This document shows positions 1 to 10,058 of a DNA stretch of 44,313 bases, in pieces; positions within the stretch are counted from its first letter, which is position 1, and every line of letters starts with the position of its first letter. This stretch comes from Exilispira sp964581895 (GTDB lineage Bacteria > Spirochaetota > JAAYUW01). A model generated the notes under the pieces. The model saw nothing but the letters and a program-made list of their open reading frames with translations. It did no database searches and was not told the origin of the DNA. The translations under genes and the position numbers were made by a program. The stretch covers positions 1-44,313 of the forward strand of contig CAZOPR010000013.1 of assembly GCA_964581895.1 (NCBI GenBank), written 5' to 3'.

Positions 1-79
1 AAACATTTTCAGCTTTATCATTAATTGGTTTAGAATATGTTGAATTATGTTTTATTATTGTATTTAGAATCATTTTCAT
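1..79 (-). CDS. Possible 5' end of a minus-strand gene (partial, hypothetical)
   Basis: On the minus strand an open frame begins at the ATG at 79 and runs off the left edge without a stop, giving about 26 residues (MKMILNTIIKHNS... then KPINDKAENV). I do not recognise the family. There is no clear Shine-Dalgarno sequence before either Met. Support comes from the dispersed 62-bp repeat lying just upstream of this start, as it does for the alcohol dehydrogenase gene near 33.7 kb. It could be a chance open frame. Confidence 0.3.
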   Translation of the reverse strand, partial: MKMILNTIIKHNSTYSKPINDKAENV

Positions 80-95
80 AATAAGATGATATATT

Positions 96-157
96 TATTT
101 TTTTGTTGTTAAGTTTCTTTTTTTTAGATAAGTGTAAAGTTTCAAAATTTGCTACGC
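96..157. repeat. Dispersed 62-bp repeat, copy A
   Basis: The 62 bases here match 33771-33832 in the same orientation at 58 of 62 positions without gaps. The shared core reads AGATAAGTGTAAA then TTTCAAAATTT and CTACGC. In both places a minus-strand open frame starts just to its left (16 and 48 nt away). It may be a conserved upstream element or the solo end of a lost mobile element. No transposase is present nearby. Confidence 0.7.
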
Positions 158-421
158 ATTTTATTAAAAATTATTGAATTTTTATTGAAAAAGTGTAAGA
201 TAATTAAGGATAAATGTTAGATGAAATGGCAAATAATAGAAGTTATGCGAAAAACTGACCAAAATTATATAAACTATATAAAACAGCCTTCTGTGTTTAG
301 AGAAAAAAAATTTACTAAGATTTATAAGATATTTCTATTGGTATTAAAACTGAAAGGCAAATTGGTTTTTTTAATTTTATTAGGATAAAATCAAATTATT
401 ATTAAAAAGATAAAGGGACTA
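158..421. other. AT-rich non-coding stretch before the restriction island
   Basis: No convincing reading frame, RNA gene or strong hairpin is visible. The sequence is mostly A/T with scattered stops in all frames. An AAAGGGA Shine-Dalgarno-like string at 412-418 precedes the hsdM remnant. Confidence 0.5.
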
Positions 422-661
422 AAAATAACAGCTAATGCAAACAGCAAAGAACAGGAACGAGCCGAGCTGTACCATACCTTTTGGCAAATCGCCAACGACC
501 TTATTGGTAGTGTAGATGCTTGGGATTTCAAACAATATGTGCTTGGTTTTCTTTTTTATAGATTTATTAGCGAAAATTTAACAAATTACATTAGTGAACA
601 AGAGCGCCAAGTTCAAGGACCTAATTTTGATTATGTAAAGCTTTCAGACGAAATTTTCTGA
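422..661 (+). pseudogene. hsdM: Truncated type I restriction-modification methylase subunit (hsdM N-terminal stub)
   Basis: The frame starting KITANANSKEQERAELY and continuing through FWQIANDLIGSVDAWDFKQY and VLGFLFYRFISENL is the N-terminal helical domain of HsdM, the methylase subunit of type I R-M systems. It ends after about 80 codons at TGA (659-661), just past the KLSDE segment, so the SAM-binding and catalytic NPPF domain is absent. The expected start position reads CTA AAA ATA ACA, so there is no ATG although a Shine-Dalgarno-like AAAGGGA remains. No hsdS or hsdR follows; the type III cassette begins 24 nt later. I infer that an ancestral type I locus was replaced or interrupted by the type III genes. 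It cannot make an active methylase. Confidence 0.8.
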
Positions 662-685
662 GGAAAAACAAATGGAGGTAAAAGA

Positions 686-2710
686 ATGGAAGAGCAGAAA
701 ATAACAACCAACATCAAAATACAAAACAAGGATATGGAAATATTGAAATTACACTTTCCGCATTGCTTTGACAAAAACGGAAAATTTGATTTAGAAAAAT
801 TTAAAAAGCAGCTTTCTGATAGTGAAGTAGACTTTTCCACAGAAAATTATGGAATGGAATGGTTAGGTAAAAGCTATGCAAGGCTTTTGGCAAGCGATCC
901 CGCAACAACATTACTAAAAGCTGATGAATTACACAACAGCAAGCCCGAAAATGCTAAATCTGAAAATTTACTTATTAAAGGCGACAATTTGGAAGTACTG
1001 AAACACTTGGTTGGTGCCTATTACGAAAAAATTAAAATGATATATATAGACCCGCCATACAATACAGGTAGTGATGGCTTTGTATATCAAGACGATAGAA
1101 AATTTAAAGTTAAAGAATTAGCCCAGCTTGCTGGAATTGATGAAGAAAAGGCAAAACGGATACTTGATTTTACAAAAAGTAAAAGCAACAGCCATTCTGC
1201 ATGGTTAACCTTTATGTATGCTCGTCTTTACATTGCCAAACAACTTTTACGAGAAGATGGGGTGATTTTTGTATCTATTGATGATAATGAAGTGGCTCAA
1301 CTGAGATTGCTTATGGATGAGATTTTTGGGGAGGAGAATTTTGTTCAAAATATTATATGGCAAAAGAAAAAAGGAGGAAGCCAAGATTCTCAAGATCTTG
1401 CAAAAGAACATGAATATATTTTAATGTATCAAAAATCTCCCCAATGGAAAATAATAGACGAAACAAAAGATTATCAAGAAAAAGAATTTAATAAAATTGT
1501 AAATAATAGAAAGGCAAAATTAGTAAAGTTAGAAAAATGGGGTAATCATTCATTAAGAAATGACAGGCCAACTTTATATTACCCAATCAAAGATCCTAAT
1601 GGAAAAGATTTTTATCCTATCGCACCTAATGGACAAGATGGATGTTGGAGAAAGAAACCTGAAAAGTTAGATAAAGCTTATATTTTTTGGCAGTTAGATT
1701 CTAATGGTAGATTGACTCCATATGAAGTTATTTATTTTGATGAAGTACAAAATAATAAGAAAATAATAAAAACAAGGACAATTTTTACAGAATATGGTAC
1801 AACTACTGATGCTGTGAAAGAAATACAAGAATTATTTGATAAAAATAAAATATTTGATACACCTAAACCTAAAAATCTTATTAAAAAAATATTACTCCTC
1901 AATACTAACAATTCTGACCTCATTCTCGACTTTTTTGCAGGCTCCGGCACTACTGGCGATGCAGTAATGCAACTTAATGCCGAAGATGGAGGTAACCGAA
2001 AATACATTTTAGTGCAACTACCAGAACCCATTGATCCCAAGAAAAATAAATCCGCTTATGATTTTGTCAAAAATGAACTGGGCGTAGAAAATCCAACTAT
2101 TTTTGAAATTACCAAAGAGCGTTTGATTCGTGCCGCAAAAAAAATCAAAAGCGAAACAATAGATACAAAAATAGTTGAAAAGCAAAAGGAAATTGAAGAA
2201 CTTAAAAGTCAATTAGATTTAGAAGAAAAAGACGAAAAAATCAAACAACTCGAGCAAGAAATTGAAGATTTAAAAGAGCAGGATTTAGGTTTTAGAATTT
2301 TTGGAGCTATGCCAATATGGGAAGATTACAACTTTGAAGCGGAACAGTTTGATAGTTCGCAAACTTTATTTGATGCGGGCAAACTTTCAGATGATGATAT
2401 TAAAGCCTTATTAATCACTTGGAAAACCTATGATGGTATTCCGTTAACACAAGATTTTGAAAGTATTGATTTAGTTGGATACAACGCTTATTACAGCAAT
2501 GGCAAATTGTATCTGATGCACAAAGGGTTTACTCCCGACAGTTTGAAGGCACTTTTGGAAAAGATAGATAGCGATAAACATTTTGAACCTCGTTCGATTA
2601 TAGCCTTTGGCTATCATTTTGAAAGTGCAAGGCTTAGAGAACTATCAGAAAACATAAAAAGTTATGCTAACAAAAAACATATTGATATAGATTTTGTAAT
2701 AAGGTATTAA
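686..2710 (+). CDS. mod: Type III restriction-modification system DNA adenine methyltransferase (Mod)
   Basis: This 674-residue protein is the modification and specificity subunit of a type III R-M system, methylating adenine in an asymmetric site and guiding Res. The catalytic DPPY motif IV is at residues 122-125 (IYIDPPYNTGSDG). The SAM-binding motif I (LDFFAGSGTTGDA) is near 416-426. This IV-before-I order is the beta-group layout, with the target-recognition domain between them (about 200-400). A charged coiled coil occupies about 505-540. The ATG follows GGAGG at 674-678 with 7 nt spacing. The gene is one nt from the AlbA_2 gene and clearly heads an operon ending with res. Length is normal for Mod proteins. 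Confidence 0.95.
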   Translation: MEEQKITTNIKIQNKDMEILKLHFPHCFDKNGKFDLEKFKKQLSDSEVDFSTENYGMEWLGKSYARLLASDPATTLLKADELHNSKPENAKSENLLIKGDNLEVLKHLVGAYYEKIKMIYIDPPYNTGSDGFVYQDDRKFKVKELAQLAGIDEEKAKRILDFTKSKSNSHSAWLTFMYARLYIAKQLLREDGVIFVSIDDNEVAQLRLLMDEIFGEENFVQNIIWQKKKGGSQDSQDLAKEHEYILMYQKSPQWKIIDETKDYQEKEFNKIVNNRKAKLVKLEKWGNHSLRNDRPTLYYPIKDPNGKDFYPIAPNGQDGCWRKKPEKLDKAYIFWQLDSNGRLTPYEVIYFDEVQNNKKIIKTRTIFTEYGTTTDAVKEIQELFDKNKIFDTPKPKNLIKKILLLNTNNSDLILDFFAGSGTTGDAVMQLNAEDGGNRKYILVQLPEPIDPKKNKSAYDFVKNELGVENPTIFEITKERLIRAAKKIKSETIDTKIVEKQKEIEELKSQLDLEEKDEKIKQLEQEIEDLKEQDLGFRIFGAMPIWEDYNFEAEQFDSSQTLFDAGKLSDDDIKALLITWKTYDGIPLTQDFESIDLVGYNAYYSNGKLYLMHKGFTPDSLKALLEKIDSDKHFEPRSIIAFGYHFESARLRELSENIKSYANKKHIDIDFVIRY

Positions 2711-2711
2711 G

Positions 2712-4070
2712 ATGTTTTTAGAAAATCAACATATAGAGCTTAAAAGTCAGTTTAATGATGAGATTGATATAGAAAAAGAAGTTGTTGCGTTTCTCAATAC
2801 CAAGGAGGGTGGAAAGATTTATATAGGTATAGATGATGGCGGTAATATTGTTGGGTTAAAAGATACCGACGATGTGATGTTAAAGATCAAGGATAGAATA
2901 ATTAAAAACATTGAACCTTCCACAATGGGACTTTTTGATATTGTGCATGAAGAAATTGAAAACAAAAATGTAATAAAAATTATTATAGCTGGAGGTCCTG
3001 AAAAACCTTATTATAAAAAGAAATATGGCATGACAGAAAAAGGATGCTATATTAGAATAGGAACTGCAGCAGAACCATTAGATAAATCATATATAGAAAA
3101 ACTATTTGCAACAAGAACAAGAAATTCAATCAGGAGAATAAAATCTCCAAGACAAGATTTATCATTTGAGCAACTTCGCATTTATTACGAAGAAAAAAAC
3201 AAATCTCTTAACAAAAATTTAAAAACCAACCTTGAATTATTAACTGAAGATGGAAATTTAAATTATGTATCATATTTATTAGCTGACGAAAATAATATTT
3301 CAATTAAGTTTGCAAAATATAAAGGTTACAATAAAGTAGAACTTATAGAAAATAATGAATTAGGTTATTGTTCTATTATAAAAGCAGTAAAAAATGTTTT
3401 ACAGAAGATTGATATTGAAAATAAGACATTTGCAAAAATTACACAATTTGAAAGACTTGAAAAAAGAATGTGGCAGCCTGTTGCTTTAAGAGAGGCCATT
3501 ATTAATGCTTTTGTCCATAATGATTATACTAAAGAAATTGCTCCAACTATAGAAATATTTCCTGATAGAATAGAAATTACTTCTGCTGGAACATTGCCAG
3601 AGAATTTAAGCGTGGATGAATTTTTTAATGGATATTCTATTCCCCGTAACAAAGAGCTAATGCGTGTGTTTAAAGATTTAGAGTTAGTTGAACAATTAGG
3701 TTCTGGTATACCAAGAATATTGCAATATTATTCTAAGGATTGTTTTGTTTTCTCTGAGAATTTCACTCGTATTATATTTCCGATAGACAAAGATTTTACC
3801 GAACAAGTTACCGAACAAGTTACCGAACAAGTTACCGAACAAGTATGCTTGCTTGTTAAATTAATGCAAAATAATTATTATTCTACTTCTGAATTAATGG
3901 ATTTAGTAAACATAAAACACAGACCAACCTTTTTGTATAATTATTTACAACCATCAATTGAGCATGGGCTGATTGAGCTTATGATACCCGATAAACCAAC
4001 AAGCAGTAAACAGAAATATCGTTTAACACCTAAAGGGGAAAAATTACAGAAACAGTTAAAAGGGAGTTAA
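2712..4070 (+). CDS. AlbA_2 (Schlafen-like) / HATPase_c_4 DNA-binding ATP-binding protein
   Basis: This 452-residue protein has an N-terminal AlbA_2 domain (about residues 5-125, with ELKSQFNDE and FLNTKEGGKIYIGIDD). A GHKL-like ATP-binding region follows (REAIINAFVHNDY near 260, then EIFPDRIEITSAG and EQLGSGIPRI), and the C-terminus looks like a winged helix. The family is often annotated as a transcriptional regulator or RecG-like protein (COG2865). Four perfect TEQV repeats link the ATPase and C-terminal domain. It is sandwiched between mod and res with a 1-nt gap on each side, so it is co-translated with the type III enzymes. That suggests a regulatory or accessory role, but its function here is unproven. 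Confidence 0.85.
   Translation: MFLENQHIELKSQFNDEIDIEKEVVAFLNTKEGGKIYIGIDDGGNIVGLKDTDDVMLKIKDRIIKNIEPSTMGLFDIVHEEIENKNVIKIIIAGGPEKPYYKKKYGMTEKGCYIRIGTAAEPLDKSYIEKLFATRTRNSIRRIKSPRQDLSFEQLRIYYEEKNKSLNKNLKTNLELLTEDGNLNYVSYLLADENNISIKFAKYKGYNKVELIENNELGYCSIIKAVKNVLQKIDIENKTFAKITQFERLEKRMWQPVALREAIINAFVHNDYTKEIAPTIEIFPDRIEITSAGTLPENLSVDEFFNGYSIPRNKELMRVFKDLELVEQLGSGIPRILQYYSKDCFVFSENFTRIIFPIDKDFTEQVTEQVTEQVTEQVCLLVKLMQNNYYSTSELMDLVNIKHRPTFLYNYLQPSIEHGLIELMIPDKPTSSKQKYRLTPKGEKLQKQLKGS
3798..3845 (+). repeat. In-frame 12-bp tandem repeat (TEQV x4)
   Basis: Four copies of ACCGAACAAGTT (the last ends GTA) encode TEQV-TEQV-TEQV-TEQV in the AlbA_2 protein. The 12-nt unit keeps the frame, so copy-number change by slippage would alter only linker length. 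Confidence 0.95.
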
Positions 4071-4071
4071 T

Positions 4072-6933
4072 ATGAAGGGTTTTAATTTTGAAAAAGATTT
4101 ACCACATCAAAAGCAAGCTGTAGAAAGCACAATCGCGGTTTTTGAAAATCTAAAGATTATTCAACCAGTTGAAGTAGAAAAGAATTATATAAATACTACT
4201 TTTGAATGGGAAACAGATATCCATTATAAAAAAAATATCGAAAATATACAGTATAATAATAAAATTAAAGAGTCTTTTAAAAAAAACAACATCATTGATA
4301 TAATGATGGAGACTGGAACAGGTAAAACTTACACTTATACTAAAACTATTTTTGAACTTAATAAGAATTTTGGCATTTTTAAGTTTATTATTGTTGTGCC
4401 TACGCTATCCATAAAAGCAGGCACTATAGAATTTTTAAAATCTGATAGTTGCCGAGAGCATTTCAAAGAACAATATGGGAAAACACTTCATTTGCATATT
4501 GTAGAAAGTCAGAAAAACAATAAGAACAAAAAAATATCTTTTCCATCAGCAGTTTCCAGCTTTGTAACTTCTGGAAATTTTGAGAAAAATAGTATACAAG
4601 TCATGATTATCAACGCAGGTATGATTAACTCTGAAACTATGCAAAAGAGTTTTGATAAAGGGTTGTTTGATAAATACTCTATTCCTTTTGAAGCCATTGC
4701 TGCAACTAATTCTTTTATGATAATCGATGAGCCCCATAAATTTGCCCAAGAAAATAAAACATGGGAAAATATCCAAAAAATGAAACCTCAATTTATTCTG
4801 CGTTATGGCGCAACATTTACTCAATACGAAAATCTTATCTATAAATTAACAGCAGTTGACGCTTTTAACAGAAATTTAGTCAAAGGTGTCATTGGACACA
4901 TTACAGAATTTGATAGTGGAAATAATGCAGTTGTCCAGTTTGTTGATTCAGACGGAACAGAAGCAACATTTAGATTGAGTGAAAATAATAATCATAAAAC
5001 AGTAAAGGTTTCTAAAAAGGAAAGTTTAAAGAAAGTTCACCCTGAAATGACTGACTTAACAATAGAAAATTTAAATCAAAGCATGGTTGTTTTAAGCAAC
5101 GGCTTGGAATTGAAAAATGGAGATAAAATTAACCCTTATTCGTATGCTCAAAAGTTGCAAGAAACAATGATTCAAAGGGCAATTAAACATCATTTTGAAC
5201 TTGAAAAAGAACTCCTAAAAAGAGAAGTAAAGATAAAACCATTAACACTCTTTTTTATTGATAACATAGATGAATACAGAAACAAAGATGGATATATAAG
5301 AAAAACTGTTGAACAATATATTCAATCGGAAATAAAAGAGCTTTTAAAAACAGAAAATGATATTTTCTTTAAAATATATCTGGAAAAAAGTTTGAAAAAC
5401 TTATCTGCAACTCATGGGGGATATTTCTCAAAAGATAACACAGAAAAAGACGAAGTTATTGAAAAAGAAATAAATGAAATTTTGCATGACAAACAAGCTC
5501 TGCTTGATTTAGAAAATCCAAGACGTTTTATTTTTTCAAAATGGACTTTACGTGAAGGTTGGGACAATCCGAATGTATTTCAGATTTGTAAACTCCGCAG
5601 TAGCGGAAGTGAGATATCCAAATTGCAAGAAGTTGGCCGTGGCTTACGACTGCCAGTAAATGAATATGGCAATCGTGCAAAAGATGAACAATTTTACCTA
5701 CATTATTTTGTTGATTTTACCGAAAGTGACTTTGTAGATAAGTTAGTGAGAGAAATTAATGAAAAATCTGATGCAATTTCAAGTGAACAAATTCCTGAAA
5801 AACTTACCGATCAAATTATTAAAAAGATTTGTGAACTATACAAAACTACCGAAGATGAACTTTTGGAAGTATTGGACAAACACGATGTAATCACACGAAC
5901 AAACTCATTTAAGGCAAGCGGTTTTGATTACATTAAACAACAATATCCACTTATTTTTGAAGGTGTTAACTCCAACAAGATTCGTAAAGCTACAGACCCT
6001 AAAAAGAAAATTACCATCAGAACATCAAAGTATGATGAGTTAAAAGAATTATGGGAAAAACTGAACGAGAAGGTAATTCTTGAATATAAGTTTAAAGATG
6101 AAGATGATTTTAGAAAATTGTTTACTGAATTTCTTAAAGCGCAAAAACTTACTCCTGATGTAATAAATGAAAGAATTACTAATGTTAAAATCCAAACGAA
6201 TCAAGCGTATGTAAATGAATCTGAATCAGTTTATAATCAAGAAATAACAACTATTTTTACTATGAAATATAGCGATTTTTTGAAAGAACTTTCAAAAAAT
6301 CTGAGCATTAACATTAAGACACTTCATCAATCCATCTTTGATGCAAAAATAGACATAAACAATTATCTAAATCCAACAACCTTACATATTATAAAACAAA
6401 ATTTTGATTTTTTCCTGATGACCAAAGCATTCGATAAATATTCAATAGAATATAAAAAAGTTTCTAACAGTATTCATCCAACCAAACTAACAGACGAAAA
6501 AGGCAATGTGTTAAGCGAAATACCTGCATCAGATATTGGTATTTTATTTTCAGATGAGAATGTTGCAAACTCATACTTTTTCGAAGAGCTATTTTATGAT
6601 TCAGATCTTGAAAAGGAAAATATAAAAGAAAAAATAAACGAGGTGATTGTATTCACAAAAATACCTAAAAACTCTATCAGAATTCCTGTTGCCGGTGGTA
6701 AGTCGTATTCACCAGACTTTGCCTATGTAATAAAACTCAACAATGGTGAACAAAAATTGTATTTTGTTGTAGAATCAAAAAATTATCCCAACGAGAGTGG
6801 ATTGAGTCCAGAAGAAATTCAAAAAATTAGACATGCTGAAAAATTCTTTGCTGGTAAAGTAAAAATTAAGTTTAAAGCACAGTTTGCTAATAGTAAAATA
6901 GTAGAATTAATTAGAGAAATTATAGAGATATAA
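4072..6933 (+). CDS. res: Type III restriction endonuclease subunit (Res), SF2 helicase-nuclease
   Basis: This 953-residue protein is the ATP-dependent translocase and cleavage subunit acting with Mod. Walker A (METGTGKTYTY) is near residues 79-86. The DEAD-box variant IDEPHK is near 217, followed by YGATFT. Motif VI (QEVGRGLRLP) lies near 520. At the C-terminus a PD-(D/E)XK nuclease core is visible as SPDFAYV (about 880) and VVESKN (about 900). The start ATG follows AAAGGGAG and lies one nt beyond the AlbA_2 stop. Length and motif order match type III Res proteins, and the gene looks intact, so this type III system is probably functional. Confidence 0.95.
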   Translation: MKGFNFEKDLPHQKQAVESTIAVFENLKIIQPVEVEKNYINTTFEWETDIHYKKNIENIQYNNKIKESFKKNNIIDIMMETGTGKTYTYTKTIFELNKNFGIFKFIIVVPTLSIKAGTIEFLKSDSCREHFKEQYGKTLHLHIVESQKNNKNKKISFPSAVSSFVTSGNFEKNSIQVMIINAGMINSETMQKSFDKGLFDKYSIPFEAIAATNSFMIIDEPHKFAQENKTWENIQKMKPQFILRYGATFTQYENLIYKLTAVDAFNRNLVKGVIGHITEFDSGNNAVVQFVDSDGTEATFRLSENNNHKTVKVSKKESLKKVHPEMTDLTIENLNQSMVVLSNGLELKNGDKINPYSYAQKLQETMIQRAIKHHFELEKELLKREVKIKPLTLFFIDNIDEYRNKDGYIRKTVEQYIQSEIKELLKTENDIFFKIYLEKSLKNLSATHGGYFSKDNTEKDEVIEKEINEILHDKQALLDLENPRRFIFSKWTLREGWDNPNVFQICKLRSSGSEISKLQEVGRGLRLPVNEYGNRAKDEQFYLHYFVDFTESDFVDKLVREINEKSDAISSEQIPEKLTDQIIKKICELYKTTEDELLEVLDKHDVITRTNSFKASGFDYIKQQYPLIFEGVNSNKIRKATDPKKKITIRTSKYDELKELWEKLNEKVILEYKFKDEDDFRKLFTEFLKAQKLTPDVINERITNVKIQTNQAYVNESESVYNQEITTIFTMKYSDFLKELSKNLSINIKTLHQSIFDAKIDINNYLNPTTLHIIKQNFDFFLMTKAFDKYSIEYKKVSNSIHPTKLTDEKGNVLSEIPASDIGILFSDENVANSYFFEELFYDSDLEKENIKEKINEVIVFTKIPKNSIRIPVAGGKSYSPDFAYVIKLNNGEQKLYFVVESKNYPNESGLSPEEIQKIRHAEKFFAGKVKIKFKAQFANSKIVELIREIIEI

Positions 6934-7034
6934 TGGATAACAATTGATAAATTTATTATTTTTTACTAAGAGGGAAGAATTAGAGCATTTGTGAAAAAGT
7001 TTATCTTATTTTATAGATAGATGGGAGAATATTT

Positions 7035-9242
7035 ATGAAAACCGAAAATCATTCGATTCACGATATATTAGCGAAAAATGCCACTTCTTTTTTCATTCCA
7101 CCTTTTCAACGAGCCTATGCTTGGGGAAAACAAGAAATAGAAAGGTTTTTTAATGATATTTTAAGGATAATTGTTTCCGAATTAGATCCAAACCAGAGAG
7201 ATAAACAAGAGCATTTTTTTGGAACAATTGTGGTAAAAGAAGAAAAAGCAGGATTTTCTAATAAGTCAATAATCGTTGACGGGCAACAAAGGTTAACCAC
7301 AGCATTAATCTTTTTAATTTCCTTAAGAGATATAGAAGAAGACCAAAAAAAGAAAGAGCAGATTACGAATACATATTTATTAAATCAATCTTCAACTTTT
7401 CAGGACAAGATTAAATTGAAACAAGTTACAAAAGACTGGGAAGCATATAGAGCTTTAGTCAACAATCAAAATCCACCTTCTGGAGCTATTATAAGTGCTT
7501 ATAGATTATTAAAAAAATTAATTCAAGAACAAAAACAGCTCAAACCTCAGATAACAATTGATCACTACATAACTGCTATCCAACGACTTAATATCGCTGT
7601 AATCTTCTTGGATGAAAGGCCTTTTAAAGGCGAAGATCCCTAAATAATTTTTGAAACTCTTAATTCATTGGGTAAACCTCTTACCTTGTCAGACTTGGTT
7701 AGAAACTTTGTTTTGTTAAGGATAGAAAGCGATAAACAAACAGAAATTTATGAAAAAATATGGCATCCCAAAATTGAAAGTGTACTAAATGACGATACTT
7801 CTAAGTTTTTTAGAGATTATCTTCAATACAAAAAATCAACCCCTTTAAAAGTTGTTAGCGATAATAATACAAAAGAGTTATATCAGCAATTTAAAGAATT
7901 TGTTGAGAATAATTTTACGAATAACAATGATTTTATAGATGATATTTTGAAATATGTTAAACTTTATAAATGGATTATTACCGAGGAGAATTATGATATT
8001 ATTTCACCCCAGGAAGAAAACGACGAAAGAATAAAGGAATTACTAAGAAATATTTTCCATGACATCAAATCAGAAGCATTTAAACCTTTTGTTTTGGGAT
8101 TATTAGAATATCATCAATATGGAGTGGGTAATAAAAAAATAACGGACGAGAAATTAATTTCAATATTAGAAACCATTAGAACATATTTAATTAGAAGAAG
8201 AATATTAAAATTAGCACAAGGTGAAAACAAAAATATAGTATTACTATGTAAAAAGATAAAAGAATTATCTCAAGATAGAACATCAATCATTGAACTTCTA
8301 ACAAGTATGTTTTATAGCCTAAGATTCCCTAATGATGAAGAGTTGAGAACTGCTTTAACGAATATGAATTTTTATGAAGAATTGAAGCAGTATTCAAAAT
8401 TTATTTTGGGAAAAATTGAAGAACATAATTCAAAAGTATCTGTTAATTTCAGGGATGAAAAAATTTCAATTGAACATATAATGCCTCAAAATTTAAATGA
8501 TGTTTGGAAAGCTGAACTAGGTGATAACTATGAAGAAATACATAGAAAATATCTTCACAATATTGGGAACCTCATCCTTACAGAATTTAATTCTGAAATG
8601 GGTAATAAACCATTTTCCGAAAAGAAAAAAAGATTGGAAACATCAAATTTATATTTCAGACATGACATAATAAATAGGGATAGATGGAACCAACAAAGTA
8701 TTGAGGAACATCGAGAAAATATGATAAAATGGTTACTTGATTCATTTCCATTGCCTGAAGAATACAAATACAAAAATGGTTGGAATTCTCAAACAAATGA
8801 AGAAACAGATAAAATTGAATGGTTCTCTCCTTTGGATATTGATGCAGGCGATAATGCAGAAGGTAATAAGCCTTCTGAACTTCATATTTTTAATAAAAGT
8901 GTAGTAGTAAAAACTTGGCGGGAACTGTTTCTTAATTTTGTGAAATATTTAAAAGAATACTCTGAAGAGTATTTTAAATATATAATTGAAAATCAATATG
9001 AATTATTTGGGCGAGATGATGTATTTTTAAAATGGAAAAGATTAAAAGAAACGGATAATGAATCCTTGAATCGTTATAAAACATTAGATGGTAAAACTTG
9101 GGATAAAATAAAAGAAATAAATGAGGATACGCTTTTTTATCATGTAAATATATCGGCAAAAACATGTATAACTAGAATTGCTAATATTATGAATAAGCTA
9201 TATATAGATGAAAACGATGTAAAAATTAAACTAAAAAATTGA
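7035..9242 (+). pseudogene. GmrSD-like type IV restriction protein (DUF262 + DUF1524), interrupted by one in-frame TAA
   Basis: The first part (7035-7643) is a DUF262 domain, with IPPFQRAYAW and VDGQQRLTTA, the ParB-like nucleotide-binding half of GmrS-type enzymes. The second part, in the same frame, carries the DUF1524 HNH-type nuclease: IEHIMPQN near 8475 and HNIGNLILTEFNSE near 8560. Between them the frame reads DP-TAA-IIFETLNSLGKPLT. The family normally has a glutamine there (DPQ.IFETLNS), so one CAA to TAA change at 7641 explains the break; there is no frameshift. Read through, the protein is 735 residues, usual for fused single-chain GmrSD proteins that cut modified DNA. It may be inactive, a consensus error, or read through at low level. 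Confidence 0.88.
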
Positions 9243-9604
9243 TTAAACAACTTAAAATGCTTAACTAGGTAATCTGGAAACGTAAACCTATGTAGCAAAT
9301 AACTAATGCTTTCAAAAGAGAATATATATAGAACCATAAGGCACAAAATTTCCGAAGATTCTTCTCCCAGTATCTAGTTTTACTAATGATGGAGCACGTG
9401 CTAAAAAAAGTAAAAATATTAAAAAAAAACTATTATATAAATAAATCTCAATTAAATAAATCAATTTGCAATGAAAATGGTGAGAAGATTCATAGCTCAA
9501 TTAGGTTTGACAAAAAGATATAAATTTAATTATAATATATTTAATTGCAAAATATTTAATTGCAAAATATCTAATAGTGATTTATTTAATAGTGAGGATT
9601 TAAA
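9243..9604. other. Non-coding spacer with 15-bp tandem duplication
   Basis: No credible gene is seen. Short frames on both strands around 9312-9500 look like decayed coding sequence but match no family I recognise. ATATTTAATTGCAAA is present twice head to tail (9537-9551 and 9552-9566). TAATAGTGA is repeated just before the DUF1232 gene, where GAGGA serves as its ribosome-binding site. Confidence 0.6.
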
Positions 9605-9997
9605 ATGGCGAAAAAACAAAAAATTGATGCTGATTGGCTCAAGTCTAAGGCAGAAAAAATTAATGATAGAGATTTTGAGAAAGTAACAGAAAAAGCAGAT
9701 GATATCAAGGACAAATTTGAAAAAGAGGGACCACTTAACAGATTTATCGAAGATGGGAAATTACTTATTTCAATTGTAAAAGATTATTGGTCAGGCAAAT
9801 TCAAGAAGATACCATGGTGGGCTATCTCTGCGATTGTTTTTGCTTTACTTTATGTCTTCAATCCATTAGACCTTGTTCCAGATTTTATTCCAGGTTTTGG
9901 TTTTTTAGACGATGCTTCTGCAATTGCTGCTTGCCTACTTTTGGTTGAACAACAACTTAAAGAATATAAAATATGGAAAGAAAAAAATTCAGATTGA
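9605..9997 (+). CDS. YkvA-family DUF1232 membrane protein
   Basis: This 130-residue protein has a charged, lysine-rich N-terminal half and one C-terminal DUF1232 domain. The hallmark PLDLVPDFIPGFGFLDD (residues about 92-108) is flanked by hydrophobic helices starting WWAISAIVFALLYVF. The family occurs widely as small membrane-associated proteins of unknown function. Translation starts at ATG after GAGGA with suitable spacing. It stands alone between the GmrSD remnant and a GNAT remnant and gives no functional hint from context. Confidence 0.9.
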   Translation: MAKKQKIDADWLKSKAEKINDRDFEKVTEKADDIKDKFEKEGPLNRFIEDGKLLISIVKDYWSGKFKKIPWWAISAIVFALLYVFNPLDLVPDFIPGFGFLDDASAIAACLLLVEQQLKEYKIWKEKNSD

Positions 9998-10058
9998 TGA
10001 TAATTTGATTATATTTTATGAATTAATTGGTTTCGGTAGTAGATTTTTATTGCCTTAA

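Noticed and set aside
7035..9242. Two separate genes, an independent DUF262 protein and an independent DUF1524 protein
   Set aside because: Both halves are in one frame, the conserved DPxxIFETLNS motif spans the stop, and the second half has no ribosome-binding site or natural start.
9312..9500. Minus-strand frame with LDTGRRIFGNFVPYGS as a possible conserved gene
   Set aside because: No start signal, no recognised family, and the rest of the frame is low-complexity Phe/Leu/Ile; at most a decayed fragment.
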